Shown here: piece by piece, positions 49,828 to 59,228 of the stretch
Numbering within the stretch: position 1 is the stretch's first letter
How the letters are laid out: every line of letters starts with the position of its first letter
Origin: Kordia antarctica
GTDB taxonomy: Bacteria > Bacteroidota > Bacteroidia > Flavobacteriales > Flavobacteriaceae
NCBI RefSeq assembly: GCF_009901525.1
Contig: NZ_CP019288.1
Coordinates: forward strand, 496,001-560,000
Reading direction: 5' to 3'
Length of the DNA: 64,000 nt
Notes under the pieces: generated by a model
Told to the model about the DNA's origin: nothing
Database searches by the model: none
Seen by the model: the letters and a program-made list of their open reading frames with translations, nothing else
Position numbers and translations under genes: made by a program

Positions 49828-52821
49828 ATGAAAAAAATCCCTCTATTCTTAGTTGCGTTGTGTTTCTTTACAATTGGAAACCTAACTGCACAAACCGAGT
49901 TCATTACCACTTGGAAAACTGACAACCCTGGAACTTCTACTACAACTTCTATTACCATACCAACTACTGGAACTGGTTATAGCTACGATGTTGATTGGAA
50001 TAACGATGGTACTTATGACGATTTTGGCGTAACTGGCAGTATCACGCACGATTATACAATTGCTGGTACATATACAATAGCCATACAAGGAGCTTTTCCA
50101 AGTATATATTTTAATAATCAAGGAGACAAAGGCAAAATTTTGTCTGTAGAACAATGGGGAACTCAACAATGGAGTTCTATGGCCAATAGTTTTTATGGCT
50201 GTTCAAACCTTGTAGTAAATGCAGCCGACGTGCCTGATTTATCATTAGCAACTAGTACGGCTAGGGCATTTCAAAATTGTAGTAGTTTTAATCAGTCTAT
50301 AAATGCTTGGGACATGAGCACTATTACCGAAACAAATAGTATGTTTGCTGGAGCAACAAGCTTTAACCAACCGCTTAATTCATGGGATGTGTCAAATGTT
50401 ACCAACATGAGTATCATGTTTTATGATGCAACGGCTTTTAATCAGCCAATAGGTAATTGGGACGTTAGTTCTGTAACATCTATGAGAAATATGTTTAGTC
50501 AAGCTTCGATATTCAATCAACCAATTGGGAACTGGAATGTAAGTTCAGTAACTACTTTTGGTTCAATGTTTTACAGAGCTGTTGAGTTTAATCAACCGCT
50601 TGGAAGCTGGGACGTTAGTTCAGCAACAGATTTGTTAGGAATGTTTTATGATGCATTTAAATTTAATCAAAATATAAACACTTGGGACGTAAGTAGTGTG
50701 ACTACTATGAATAGAATGTTTTGGAGAGCACTTGATTTTTCTTTTCCGCTAGATAACTGGGATGTTAGTGCTGTTACTGATATGGAATTAATGCTTGCTA
50801 CAGCAAATAGTTTTAATCATCCAATAGGCAATTGGAATGTTAGCAACGTGACAACTATGCGTGGTATGTTTGCGGATAATAATGGTTTTAATCAAGATCT
50901 TAGTAATTGGGATGTCTCTAATGTAACCAATATGGAATTAATGTTCAGACAAACAACAAGTTTTGATCAGAGCCTTGGTGCATGGGACATTAGTTCTGTA
51001 ACGAACATGGGAATTATGTTTATAAACTCATCGATCTCACTTGAAAATTATGACAACACCTTAATTGGATGGAACACTTTAGACACTGTTGGAGGAGAAA
51101 CACAAATACCAACAGGTATTACATTTGATGGTGGATCTAGTCAGTATTGTGATGGTGAAACAGCCAGAGATAACCTAACAGCAACACATAGTTGGACAAT
51201 TACTGATGGTGGAAAATTTTGTGATCCAACAGTTTATTTTATTACTAGCTGGAAAACAGATAACCCAGGAACTTCTACTACAACTTCTATCACTATACCA
51301 ACTACTGGAACTGGTTATAGCTACGATATTGATTGGGAAAACGATGGTACATTTGACGATTTAGGTGTGACAGGAGATATCACGCACGATTATACTGTGG
51401 CGGGAACGTATACTGTTGCTATTAAAGGAGCTTTTCCAAGTATATATTTTAATAATCAAGGAGATAAAGACAAAATCTTGTCTGTAGAACAATGGGGAGC
51501 ACAACAATGGAGCTCTATGGCCAATAGTTTTTATGGCTGTTCAAACCTTGTAGTAAATGCAGCCGACGTGCCTGATTTATCATTAGCAACTAGTACGGCT
51601 AGGGCATTTCAAAATTGTAGTAGTTTTAATCAGTCTATAAATGCTTGGGACATGAGCACTATTACCGAAACAAATAGTATGTTTGCTGGAGCAACAAGCT
51701 TTAACCAACCGCTTAATTCATGGGATGTGTCAAATGTTACCAACATGAGTATCATGTTTTATGATGCAACGGCTTTTAATCAGCCAATAGGTAATTGGGA
51801 CGTTAGTTCTGTAACATCTATGAGAAATATGTTTAGTCAAGCTTCGATATTCAATCAACCAATTGGGAACTGGAATGTAAGTTCAGTAACTACTTTTGGT
51901 TCAATGTTTTACAGAGCTGTTGAGTTTAATCAACCGCTTGGAAGCTGGGACGTTAGTTCAGCAACAGATTTGTTAGGAATGTTTTATGATGCATTTAAAT
52001 TTAATCAAAATATAAACACTTGGGACGTAAGTAGTGTGACTACTATGAATAGAATGTTTTGGAGAGCACTTGATTTTTCTTTTCCGTTAGATAACTGGGA
52101 TGTTAGTGCTGTTACTGATATGGAATTAATGCTTGCTACTGCGAATGACTTCAATCAGCCGATAGGTAATTGGGATGTTAGCAACGTGACAACTATGCGT
52201 GGTATGTTTGCGGATAATAATGGTTTTAATCAAGATCTTAGTAATTGGGATGTTTCTAATGTAACCAATATGGAATTAATGTTCAGACAAACAACAAGTT
52301 TTGATCAGAGCCTTGGTGCATGGGACATTAGTTCTGTAACAAACATGGGAAGTATGTTTATAAATGCTTCAATCTCACTTGAAAATTATGACAACACCTT
52401 AATTGGATGGAATACGTTAGACACTGTTGGAGGAGAAACACAAATACCAACAGGTATTACATTTGATGGTGGATCTAGTGTGTACTGTAATGGTGAAATT
52501 GCTAGAATTAACTTAACTACTAATCATAGCTGGACGATTACTGATGGTGGTTTGGATTGTTCTACATTGGATGTGAATGATTTTGATACAACTGAGATTG
52601 TTTTATATCCAAATCCTGTGAACACAAGTTTTACAATTAAAGGTCTTGACAATAACATATATAACTTACAAATTATAAACTTGCAAGGTCAAGTGGTTAA
52701 AGAGCTAGATTATAATAATCAAATACCAGTTTCTATAGAAACTTTGGCAAATGGCGTTTATTTTGTGAAGTTACATTCAGACAATAAGACTAAAACAGTA
52801 AAGATTATTAAATCTAACTAA
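49828..52821 (+). CDS. BspA-like (DUF285) surface protein with T9SS sorting domain
   Basis: 997 residues with a signal peptide (MKKIPLFLVALCFFTIGNLT). Two tandem units of 446 residues (offset exactly 1338 bases) each contain a PKD-like start (WKTDNPGTSTTTSITIPTTG) and then some 11 DUF285 repeats (FNQPIGNWDVSSVTSMRNMF type). The two units are nearly identical. The C-terminal ~85 residues (LYPNPVNTSFTIKG, NLQGQVVKELDYNN, GVYFVKLHSD) are a type A T9SS sorting domain that directs the protein to the cell surface. Likely adhesin. The units probably recombine or convert each other. Confidence 0.9.
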   Translation: MKKIPLFLVALCFFTIGNLTAQTEFITTWKTDNPGTSTTTSITIPTTGTGYSYDVDWNNDGTYDDFGVTGSITHDYTIAGTYTIAIQGAFPSIYFNNQGDKGKILSVEQWGTQQWSSMANSFYGCSNLVVNAADVPDLSLATSTARAFQNCSSFNQSINAWDMSTITETNSMFAGATSFNQPLNSWDVSNVTNMSIMFYDATAFNQPIGNWDVSSVTSMRNMFSQASIFNQPIGNWNVSSVTTFGSMFYRAVEFNQPLGSWDVSSATDLLGMFYDAFKFNQNINTWDVSSVTTMNRMFWRALDFSFPLDNWDVSAVTDMELMLATANSFNHPIGNWNVSNVTTMRGMFADNNGFNQDLSNWDVSNVTNMELMFRQTTSFDQSLGAWDISSVTNMGIMFINSSISLENYDNTLIGWNTLDTVGGETQIPTGITFDGGSSQYCDGETARDNLTATHSWTITDGGKFCDPTVYFITSWKTDNPGTSTTTSITIPTTGTGYSYDIDWENDGTFDDLGVTGDITHDYTVAGTYTVAIKGAFPSIYFNNQGDKDKILSVEQWGAQQWSSMANSFYGCSNLVVNAADVPDLSLATSTARAFQNCSSFNQSINAWDMSTITETNSMFAGATSFNQPLNSWDVSNVTNMSIMFYDATAFNQPIGNWDVSSVTSMRNMFSQASIFNQPIGNWNVSSVTTFGSMFYRAVEFNQPLGSWDVSSATDLLGMFYDAFKFNQNINTWDVSSVTTMNRMFWRALDFSFPLDNWDVSAVTDMELMLATANDFNQPIGNWDVSNVTTMRGMFADNNGFNQDLSNWDVSNVTNMELMFRQTTSFDQSLGAWDISSVTNMGSMFINASISLENYDNTLIGWNTLDTVGGETQIPTGITFDGGSSVYCNGEIARINLTTNHSWTITDGGLDCSTLDVNDFDTTEIVLYPNPVNTSFTIKGLDNNIYNLQIINLQGQVVKELDYNNQIPVSIETLANGVYFVKLHSDNKTKTVKIIKSN

Positions 52822-52859
52822 GTCAATTTTTTAAAAGAATAATATCAGTTTTCCAAAAG

Positions 52860-52890
52860 GAGTCAATCTAACATTAGATTGGCTCTTTTT
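52860..52890. terminator. Terminator after the BspA gene
   Basis: GAGTCAATCT pairs with AGATTGGCTC (one G-U), six-base loop, then five Ts. Confidence 0.75.
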
Positions 52891-52974
52891 AATTATACTA
52901 TTATCCTCAAATAATAACACTTTGGGATACTACGATTTACTAAAACAATAAAAAACTAACACATCGATAATCAC

Positions 52975-54747
52975 TTAAATTTTAGATTGATACGTATACA
53001 ATTCATAATACCTACCTTGTTTGGCAATCAATTGGTCATGAGTTCCACGCTCTACAATATGTCCGGCTTCGATGACTAAAATTTGATCCGCTTGTTTAAT
53101 AGTGCTCAAACGGTGTGCAATCACAATGGTAGTTCTGTCTTTAATTAATTTCGCTAAACTTTTCTGAATTAACGCCTCACTTTCAGTATCTAAGCTCGAA
53201 GTTGCTTCGTCCAAAATAATAATCTTCGGATTTGCCAAAATAGCACGCGCAATCGCTAAACGCTGTCGTTGTCCGCCAGAAAGTTTTACGCCTCTTTCTC
53301 CGATTAACGTATCTAACCCTAAATCAAATCTGTCGGTAAATTCGTTTACATATGCTGCATTTACGGCATTTAATAAGTCAGTTTCTGTGGCATCTGGTCT
53401 TGGAAATAGAATGTTTTCACGAATTGTACCTTCAAATAAAAATTCATCTTGTAAAACCACGCCTAAGTATTGACGATAACTACTCAATTTAATCTGTGAT
53501 AAATCTTGATTATCAATAGTGACTTTACCAGATTGTGGTGTTAAAAATGTAGCTGATAATCCTGCAATAGTTGATTTTCCAGAACCCGAACTTCCTACCA
53601 AAGCTGTTATAGAACCAGCTGGTGCTTTAAAATTAATATTATGCAACACTTCTTTTCCTTCTTCATAAGAAAATGAAACATCATCAAATTCAATAGTTCC
53701 TTTTAGATTCTCTAATTGAATAGTTCTATCTTCATTATCCTCTTCAGCAGTCATATTCATGAGTTCTTCCGTTCTATCTAAACCTGCCAATGCTTCCGTT
53801 AACTGACTTCCAATATTACCCATTTGTACAATAGGAGCAACCATGAATGCTATAAGAAATGTGAATTTTATAAAATCGCCAAAAGTCATCGTTTCTTGAA
53901 TCATATAATAGCCGCCAATTCCCATAACGCCAGTAGTTGCCACACCTATTAAAAAGGTGGAAGAACTCGTCATTAAGGCGGTTGCTGTCATACTTTTTTT
54001 GACATTTGTAAAAATATTTGCTACTCCTTTTTCAAAAACTTTACTTTCTTGATCTTCGGCATTAAAGGCTTTTATCACACGAATACCCGATAAAGTTTCG
54101 GTTAATCGTCCTTTAACTTCTGCATTAATTTTCCCTCTGGCTCTAAAAATTGGGCGAATATATTTGAATGATTTTAAGGCAATAATTCCAAAAATTGATA
54201 AAGGGATAAAAGTAAAAAGCGTCATCCAAACGTTCATTTTCAGTAAAATGACTAAGGTTAGAATGGCAGTAAACGTTCCGCCAACCAATTGCACTAATCC
54301 TGTTCCTATAAGATTTCGAACACCTTCCACATCACTCATAATTCTAGAAACCAACGCACCCGATTTTGTATTATCGAAAAAACTAATTGGCAACGACAAT
54401 ACCTTCTTTTGCACTTGGGCACGCAATTCACTAATCAAATATTGTGCTTGTATACTCAACACTTTCGTGAGCAAAAAAGAGGTAATTGCTTGCACTAAAA
54501 TAGCTCCAAGAACAATAAAAATCAATGTATACAGTTGATTATAATCTTTGTTAGGTACAACTTCATCTAACAGCACTTTACTTTGTAGTGGCAACACAAA
54601 ACCTGACAAACTCCTAATAATTATCAATAGTAAGCCGATAAAAACCAAATTTCGCCGAGGCCAAATAATAGTTTTAAAAGCCTGTTTCATGGTCACTTTT
54701 GGCTTTGATTTGTTTGTATTCTTTGTTGTTTCTTTAAGATGTCTCAT
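52975..54747 (-). CDS. ABC exporter, MsbA/multidrug half-transporter
   Basis: 590 residues from the ATG at 54747 (a longer frame starts at 54774). Six-helix exporter domain (~25-320, including FDNTKSGALVSRIMSDVEGV), then NBD: Walker A VGSSGSGKST, Q loop YLGVVLQDEF, signature KLSGGQRQR, Walker B IIILDEATSSLD and H loop in VIAHRLST. It exports lipids or drugs from the inner membrane as a homodimer. Fusion of both domains is the usual form. It is convergent with the BspA gene and monocistronic. Confidence 0.92.
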   Translation of the reverse strand: MRHLKETTKNTNKSKPKVTMKQAFKTIIWPRRNLVFIGLLLIIIRSLSGFVLPLQSKVLLDEVVPNKDYNQLYTLIFIVLGAILVQAITSFLLTKVLSIQAQYLISELRAQVQKKVLSLPISFFDNTKSGALVSRIMSDVEGVRNLIGTGLVQLVGGTFTAILTLVILLKMNVWMTLFTFIPLSIFGIIALKSFKYIRPIFRARGKINAEVKGRLTETLSGIRVIKAFNAEDQESKVFEKGVANIFTNVKKSMTATALMTSSSTFLIGVATTGVMGIGGYYMIQETMTFGDFIKFTFLIAFMVAPIVQMGNIGSQLTEALAGLDRTEELMNMTAEEDNEDRTIQLENLKGTIEFDDVSFSYEEGKEVLHNINFKAPAGSITALVGSSGSGKSTIAGLSATFLTPQSGKVTIDNQDLSQIKLSSYRQYLGVVLQDEFLFEGTIRENILFPRPDATETDLLNAVNAAYVNEFTDRFDLGLDTLIGERGVKLSGGQRQRLAIARAILANPKIIILDEATSSLDTESEALIQKSLAKLIKDRTTIVIAHRLSTIKQADQILVIEAGHIVERGTHDQLIAKQGRYYELYTYQSKI

Positions 54748-54847
54748 ATGTGCAAGTAATACTATAATCTGCAAAAATAGGCATTATCGTATGATTAACT
54801 GTTTAAACTGAATTTACATGTTTTAAATAATACCAAATTTTAAAAAT

Positions 54848-54931
54848 GAAGGTATAGTATTTGTGTGTTCTGCCAACAAAGAACATGCTGAAACTGCCGA
54901 AGTTTATTTTAATAAATATCTTAGAAAATAA
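54848..54931 (+). pseudogene. Remnant of a LMW phosphatase-like gene (short fragment)
   Basis: In one frame, E-GIVFVCSANKEHAETAEVYF followed by NKYLRK and a stop resembles the N-terminal P-loop block of small protein-tyrosine phosphatase-like proteins (VxFVCSANxxRS-TAE). The Arg of the loop is replaced, the frame has no start codon and ends after ~27 residues. It is most likely a fossil in the 341-base gap, which otherwise holds only the next promoter. Confidence 0.3.
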
Positions 54932-55088
54932 TACTCTTTTAGCATCATAAGGTAAGTTTAACACTTTTTAACTAACTATATATCAGCTGTTTGTTAAAAT
55001 TGGTTAAAAAAGTTAAATCAGTTATAAAGAGTAAACAAAGGCTCCTAATTTTCTTTTCTTTTGTTTCAAACAAATTAAATTTTAAACA

Positions 55089-55646
55089 ATGAAAAAAATT
55101 TTACTTATTACCGTGATGACCATTTTTGGATTCACACATGTTACTGCGCAAGATGTTGAATTTGGAGCTAAAATTGGCGCCAACTTTGGATCAATTTATG
55201 GAAACAACACTGAAAATATTGATCCTATACTTAGTATTATTAATTTTGGTTTTTATTCTGAAATACCACTTACTAAAAAATTCTCTTTTCAGCCAGAAAT
55301 AATGTATTCAATTCAAGGTTTTAGTGTGGACGATAAGATAACAAGACTAAATTATCTGAATCTTCCGTTAATGGGAAAATATTATCTGACAAGAAAATTA
55401 AGTGTAGAAGCAGGTCCACAAGTTGGGTTTTTGCTTTCTGCTAAAGGTCCTATGAGAAATGTAAAAGACAATTTTAAAACATTAGATTTTGGTGTAAACT
55501 TTGGCTTAGGTTATAAACTAGATAACGGATTAAACTTTAGCGCACGCTACAATTTAGGATTATCAAATATTAATGATGTAAATGGTTCATCTGATAAGTT
55601 AAGAAATGGTATGCTACAAGTTACTGTTGGCTATTCATTTTTCTAA
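55089..55646 (+). CDS. Outer-membrane beta-barrel protein (PorT-like family)
   Basis: 185 residues with a signal peptide (MKKILLITVMTIFGFTHVTA) followed by short beta-strand blocks: FGAKIGANFGSIYGNN, SFQPEIMYSIQGFSV, LPLMGKYYLTRKLSVEAGPQ, FGLGYKLDNGLNFSARYNLG and QVTVGYSFF at the C-terminus (terminal Phe for barrel assembly). This matches the small PorT/OMP_b-brl_2 barrels common in Flavobacteriia. Likely a passive outer-membrane protein. A hairpin follows. Confidence 0.87.
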   Translation: MKKILLITVMTIFGFTHVTAQDVEFGAKIGANFGSIYGNNTENIDPILSIINFGFYSEIPLTKKFSFQPEIMYSIQGFSVDDKITRLNYLNLPLMGKYYLTRKLSVEAGPQVGFLLSAKGPMRNVKDNFKTLDFGVNFGLGYKLDNGLNFSARYNLGLSNINDVNGSSDKLRNGMLQVTVGYSFF

Positions 55647-55685
55647 TTTCGTATTATTCTTTACTGATATAAAGTTTGAAATAAA

Positions 55686-55722
55686 AAACCTGAACAATAC
55701 GATTATTGTTCAGGTTTAAGCT
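55686..55722. terminator. Bidirectional terminator
   Basis: AACCTGAACAATA and TATTGTTCAGGTT pair around a short loop (stem 55688-55718). A run of A precedes and T follows, so it can serve both convergent genes. Confidence 0.75.
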
Positions 55723-55745
55723 ATTTTTTTAACGGTCAATGTCGG

Positions 55746-56306
55746 TTACTCAGCTGAAGTTGTAAGAGAATCGGCTAGTTCTAATTTTTCATCCGTTGTA
55801 TTATGTACAGGAACAGAATCTTTCAATGCTATAAACTTTTCCAAATCTTTTGTTTCGCTTTCTTCACCAGAAAAATAAGGAAATACGTCCATAATAGGCG
55901 ATTCAGCAACCGCTGGAATAGTATATTCTGCCATCGTATCTTTCATTGCGATTACGGTATTTTCAAACGCTTCTTTTACATCATTTCCTTGTATCAATAA
56001 ATATAAATTTGTTTTACGCTCTTTACCACTTTCTTCATCAAAGGCAATCATTGCGACTTTACATTTAAACCATCTATCAGAATTCTCAAACGGATGTATT
56101 TCAGCATAATTAGCCACTTTAATATTCGTAATCTTAATTTCTTCGCCTTCTCTCAAATAGGCAGCCATTTCTTCTGTAATTCTACTTTCGGCTTCCGTGT
56201 AAGAAACAGCATCTACCAAAAAAGGTTCTGTTGTGATCTTTTGCGCACCTGTCGCTTCATCAAGTTTTCTATATTTTACCTTGCATTCATACCATGTAGC
56301 ACTCAT
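55746..56306 (-). CDS. DUF4494 protein
   Basis: 186 residues from the ATG at 56306. Two similar halves start with a short strand block (MSATWYECKVKYRK and DRWFKCKVAMIAFD), then FLVDAVSYTEAESRITEEMA and LYLLIQGNDVKEAFENTVIA. This is the DUF4494 fold found in most Bacteroidetes; function unknown. Cytoplasmic, no signal peptide. Monocistronic. Confidence 0.85.
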   Translation of the reverse strand: MSATWYECKVKYRKLDEATGAQKITTEPFLVDAVSYTEAESRITEEMAAYLREGEEIKITNIKVANYAEIHPFENSDRWFKCKVAMIAFDEESGKERKTNLYLLIQGNDVKEAFENTVIAMKDTMAEYTIPAVAESPIMDVFPYFSGEESETKDLEKFIALKDSVPVHNTTDEKLELADSLTTSAE

Positions 56307-56518
56307 ATCTTTTTGTTTTAAGGATGCCAAATATAGGATTTTGTTTTAGGCGAAAAAGTTAAAAATTGGGATAGATATTCACAATTTTGATAAGGATTTT
56401 ATACTTGTTTTAGTTTGAGGAAGTTAGGGGTTTGTTAGGTTGGGATTGGTGTGATGAGATTGTGAAGTAATAAAGAACTTAGAAATATTATATGAATCAT
56501 TTTGTTAGTATATTTTTA

Positions 56519-56544
56519 AAAGTTAGGTGAATTTACCTAACTTT
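56519..56544. promoter_or_regulatory. Palindromic operator upstream of the HTH-peptidase gene
   Basis: AAAGTTAGGT and ACCTAACTTT are perfect 10-base arms with a 6-base spacer (GAATTT). The palindrome lies directly before the -7 box TATATTTG (56547-56554), the position expected for an autorepressor. Confidence 0.55.
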
Positions 56545-56546
56545 AT

Positions 56547-56554
56547 TATATTTG
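56547..56554 (+). promoter_or_regulatory. Candidate -7 box of the HTH-peptidase operon
   Basis: TATATTTG, an exact TAnnTTTG, 41 bases before the ATG at 56596. Confidence 0.45.
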
Positions 56555-56595
56555 CGTATAATTTAGTGTTTTTTAATATGTAAATTTACCCAAGA

Positions 56596-57792
56596 ATGAA
56601 CGAAGATTCAGATTTCATTGAAGCTTTTAATCGATTAATCGAACCATTACACATTGCAGATAATAGTAGTAAACAGCCTTTTAGTATACTTTTTAAAAGA
56701 AGGATTGATGAGTTAGGAATAACACAAAGTAGAGTTGAAGCAATGCTTAGTATTGAAAAGAAAAGCTTAAACAATATTTTAAATAAGGAAGCAAAACGTG
56801 TTGGCATTATTACTATAATCAAGTTGGCACAATTTTTAAATTTACCAATAAGTGATTTTGTTAAAGTATATCTGCAAGAATTACCAAGTGAACAGATTGG
56901 AGATATAGAAAAAGCAAAAAAAAATAATTTTATAGTTCAAAATTTTGATTTACCTCAATTACACAAAAAGAAATTCATTTCTTCTAAAACAGATTATGAT
57001 TTAATTGAAAACAGAATAGTAAAATTCTTTGGTTTGAATTCTATCTATGATTTTGCAAAAGAAGTTGTAACTCCAGCTTTTAGTAGAACAAAAAGAAGTT
57101 CCAGTGATTTAATGAGAGAGTTTTGGGTGCAATCTGCACTTTATCAATTTAAACTTTTGGAAAACCCAAATTCATATAGCAGAGAACAGCTAATTGATTT
57201 AATCCCCAAAATTCGCTCTTATACTAAAAACGTAAAAAAAGGTTTAGTTACTGTTGTAAAAGCACTTTTCTCTATAGGTGTTACTGTAATTTATCAAGAA
57301 TCATTACCAAACATATCTGTTAGAGGTGCAACCTTTGTAGTCGATGGAAAACCTTGTATTGTGATAAATGATTTATACAAAAGATATCCTACTTTATGGT
57401 TTTCATTAATGCACGAATTACACCATGTTCTATATGACTTTGATGAAATACAACAAGTTAAATATCACTTAACAGGAGAACCAGACTTATGGTTGAAAGA
57501 AGAAAAAGCAAATAATTTTGCGCGAGAATATTTATTTAATGAAAAACGGTCTAAATACATATTGCCTTTTATTAATGAATCTGTTCTCGTTAAAGAATAC
57601 GCTGAAAAATCACAGGTACATTCCAGCATAATTTATAACTTTTACATGTACGATACTAATCGTTGGGGGAAATTTAAAAACCAAATGCCCGATATCAATT
57701 TAGCTATTAATAGTTTAAATGTAAACATTTGGGAAAATGAATCTGTTGAAGAAACAACAGAAAAATTAAAAAAAGAAATATTCAATATTTAA
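56596..57792 (+). CDS. HTH plus ImmA/IrrE metallopeptidase regulator
   Basis: 398 residues. An XRE-like HTH near 30-90 (FKRRIDELGITQSRVEAMLS), a middle helical segment (~120-215), then a zinc peptidase domain with LMHELHHVLYDFDE (HELHH, 273-277) and KANNFAREYLFNEK downstream Glu ligand. The family (COG2856) cleaves repressors or acts as toxin-antitoxin regulators. Together with the palindrome upstream it probably autoregulates. The next gene starts 8 bases later, the usual layout of a two-gene TA or stress module. Confidence 0.83.
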   Translation: MNEDSDFIEAFNRLIEPLHIADNSSKQPFSILFKRRIDELGITQSRVEAMLSIEKKSLNNILNKEAKRVGIITIIKLAQFLNLPISDFVKVYLQELPSEQIGDIEKAKKNNFIVQNFDLPQLHKKKFISSKTDYDLIENRIVKFFGLNSIYDFAKEVVTPAFSRTKRSSSDLMREFWVQSALYQFKLLENPNSYSREQLIDLIPKIRSYTKNVKKGLVTVVKALFSIGVTVIYQESLPNISVRGATFVVDGKPCIVINDLYKRYPTLWFSLMHELHHVLYDFDEIQQVKYHLTGEPDLWLKEEKANNFAREYLFNEKRSKYILPFINESVLVKEYAEKSQVHSSIIYNFYMYDTNRWGKFKNQMPDINLAINSLNVNIWENESVEETTEKLKKEIFNI

Positions 57793-57800
57793 TAGTACAG

Positions 57801-58307
57801 ATGATGAGTGATAATAAAAAAAGCAATCAAAAGAAAGAATCAGAAAAACTTTTAGAGCAAGAAGAATTAGAAAGAATGATGCTTATTTCTAAAGCTGATG
57901 AAGTAGTAGGAGAGCAGTTAACAATTGATACAGAAGGAATACTGCAAACTGAAAATGAATTAAAGAAATTTGCTTTAGGAGATATTGATGACCCAGAAAG
58001 GAAATACGATATTTATTATAAAGGTATTAGTAAGTTGCTTTTAAAGCATTTGCCAGAAGGTAAAGGTTATAAAAAAGCAAGAGATTTTATCTATGAAGAA
58101 AAGAATACTTATTTAACTAGAGGTCATAGAATTGATGAAAAAGGTATTCGTGGAGCAGATAGTAGAATGGGACATATTGAAGATGCAGATAAAATTTTAG
58201 AACTAATTACACATTGGATTATTAAAAAAGGTTCCATGGTTGATTTATATTCAACGATAAGAGATTTGAATATTAAGTTAGGTTATGGTAAACCAAGTCA
58301 CGAATAG
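57801..58307 (+). CDS. Partner of the HTH-peptidase, unknown function
   Basis: 168 residues. Very charged N-terminus (KKSNQKKESEKLLEQEELER), then helical segments (YKKARDFIYEEKNTYLTRGH, DADKILELITHWIIKKGSM). No known domain that I recognise. Its tight linkage to an ImmA/IrrE gene suggests it is the toxin or the protease substrate. It starts with two Met codons (M-M-S); the second one may be the true start. Confidence 0.7.
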   Translation: MMSDNKKSNQKKESEKLLEQEELERMMLISKADEVVGEQLTIDTEGILQTENELKKFALGDIDDPERKYDIYYKGISKLLLKHLPEGKGYKKARDFIYEEKNTYLTRGHRIDEKGIRGADSRMGHIEDADKILELITHWIIKKGSMVDLYSTIRDLNIKLGYGKPSHE

Positions 58308-58370
58308 AAGAAAAAGATAAGAAAAGGTTTTAAAAAAATCTTCTGCTAATGGTAATGGAGCAATTTTTAT

Positions 58371-58470
58371 ACAAGTGAGTTTACGCTGAGCCTTTCGACA
58401 AACTCAAGATAAACTTTATCGAAGTGTAGGAGCGAAGTGGGAATCTGTATGGAATGGGATTATACTTCTA
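58371..58470. repeat. Dispersed repeat remnants
   Basis: GCTGAGCCTTTCGACAAACT, then GAAGTGTAGGAGCGAAGTGG and TCTGTATGGAATGGGAT, related to intergenic repeats at 48161, 59790 and the modules at 38501 and 46501. It lacks the CGG-N4-CCG core. Confidence 0.5.
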
Positions 58471-58518
58471 AAAAATCTTTCTAGAATCAGCACTTGAAAA
58501 CCCGTATAGTTTTTTATA

Positions 58519-58854
58519 TTAATCGACTTTATGTTCAATTACATAATTTCCCCAATCTATAATAACTTGTATTACGGGTAATAGAGTTTCGCCAAACTCG
58601 GTTAAGGAGTATTCTACTTTTAGCGGTGGTTTTGAGGTATAAACTTTTCTCTTGATGATTCCATCTTTTTCCAATGTTTTTAACTGTAAACTCAAGGTGC
58701 GTTCAGTTATCCAAGGTATTTTCTTTCTAAGTTCATTATAGCGTAATGTATTATTTTTCAGATGGTATATGATAACAGTTTTCCATTTCCCACCAATAAT
58801 TCCCATTGCTAAACTTGTACAGCAGGGATATTCTTTTCCATTGAATTTGTGCAT
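58519..58854 (-). CDS. HxlR-family transcriptional regulator
   Basis: 111 residues with the HxlR signature: N-terminal CCTSLAMGIIGGKWKTVIIY, RYNELRKKIPWITERTLSLQ recognition region and wing (GIIKRKVYTSKPPLKVEYSL). Family members sense aldehydes or redox stress by a conserved cysteine (here CC near residue 11-12) and regulate adjacent genes. Divergent from the small membrane gene at 58992, which it probably controls. Confidence 0.88.
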   Translation of the reverse strand: MHKFNGKEYPCCTSLAMGIIGGKWKTVIIYHLKNNTLRYNELRKKIPWITERTLSLQLKTLEKDGIIKRKVYTSKPPLKVEYSLTEFGETLLPVIQVIIDWGNYVIEHKVD

Positions 58855-58991
58855 ATTCCCAATTTAATTAAACTATCATTTTTGACCGTTATTGTAAATA
58901 TAAGATAATATACTTACTATTGTAGCTATATTAAGTATAGTATTAAGTTATAAAATGAAAACATCTGAAATCTCAAAAAAAAAGATAACTT

Positions 58992-59228
58992 ATGAACCCA
59001 TTAATAATTGATAGTATTGGATACATTGCTTTAGTGATTAATCTATATTCTATGTCCACCAAAGGTGAGTATAAGTTGAGACTAATTTCACTAATTGCGA
59101 ATATGGGTTACATTTTATATGGCGCATTAATTAGCGCTACTCCAATAATAGTAGGATGCACAATTGCAGTGTTTCTCCATGGATTTCACATAAGAAGATT
59201 ACGAATAAAAAATAATAAAAATGATTAA
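58992..59228 (+). CDS. Small membrane protein (YgjV-like)
   Basis: 78 residues with three hydrophobic helices (IGYIALVINLYSM, RLISLIANMGYILYGALI, PIIVGCTIAVFLHGF) and a basic tail. Resembles half of the Imp-YgjV inner-membrane family, function unknown. Its stop overlaps the GNAT start by 8 bases, so the two are co-translated and probably under HxlR control. Confidence 0.65.
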   Translation: MNPLIIDSIGYIALVINLYSMSTKGEYKLRLISLIANMGYILYGALISATPIIVGCTIAVFLHGFHIRRLRIKNNKND

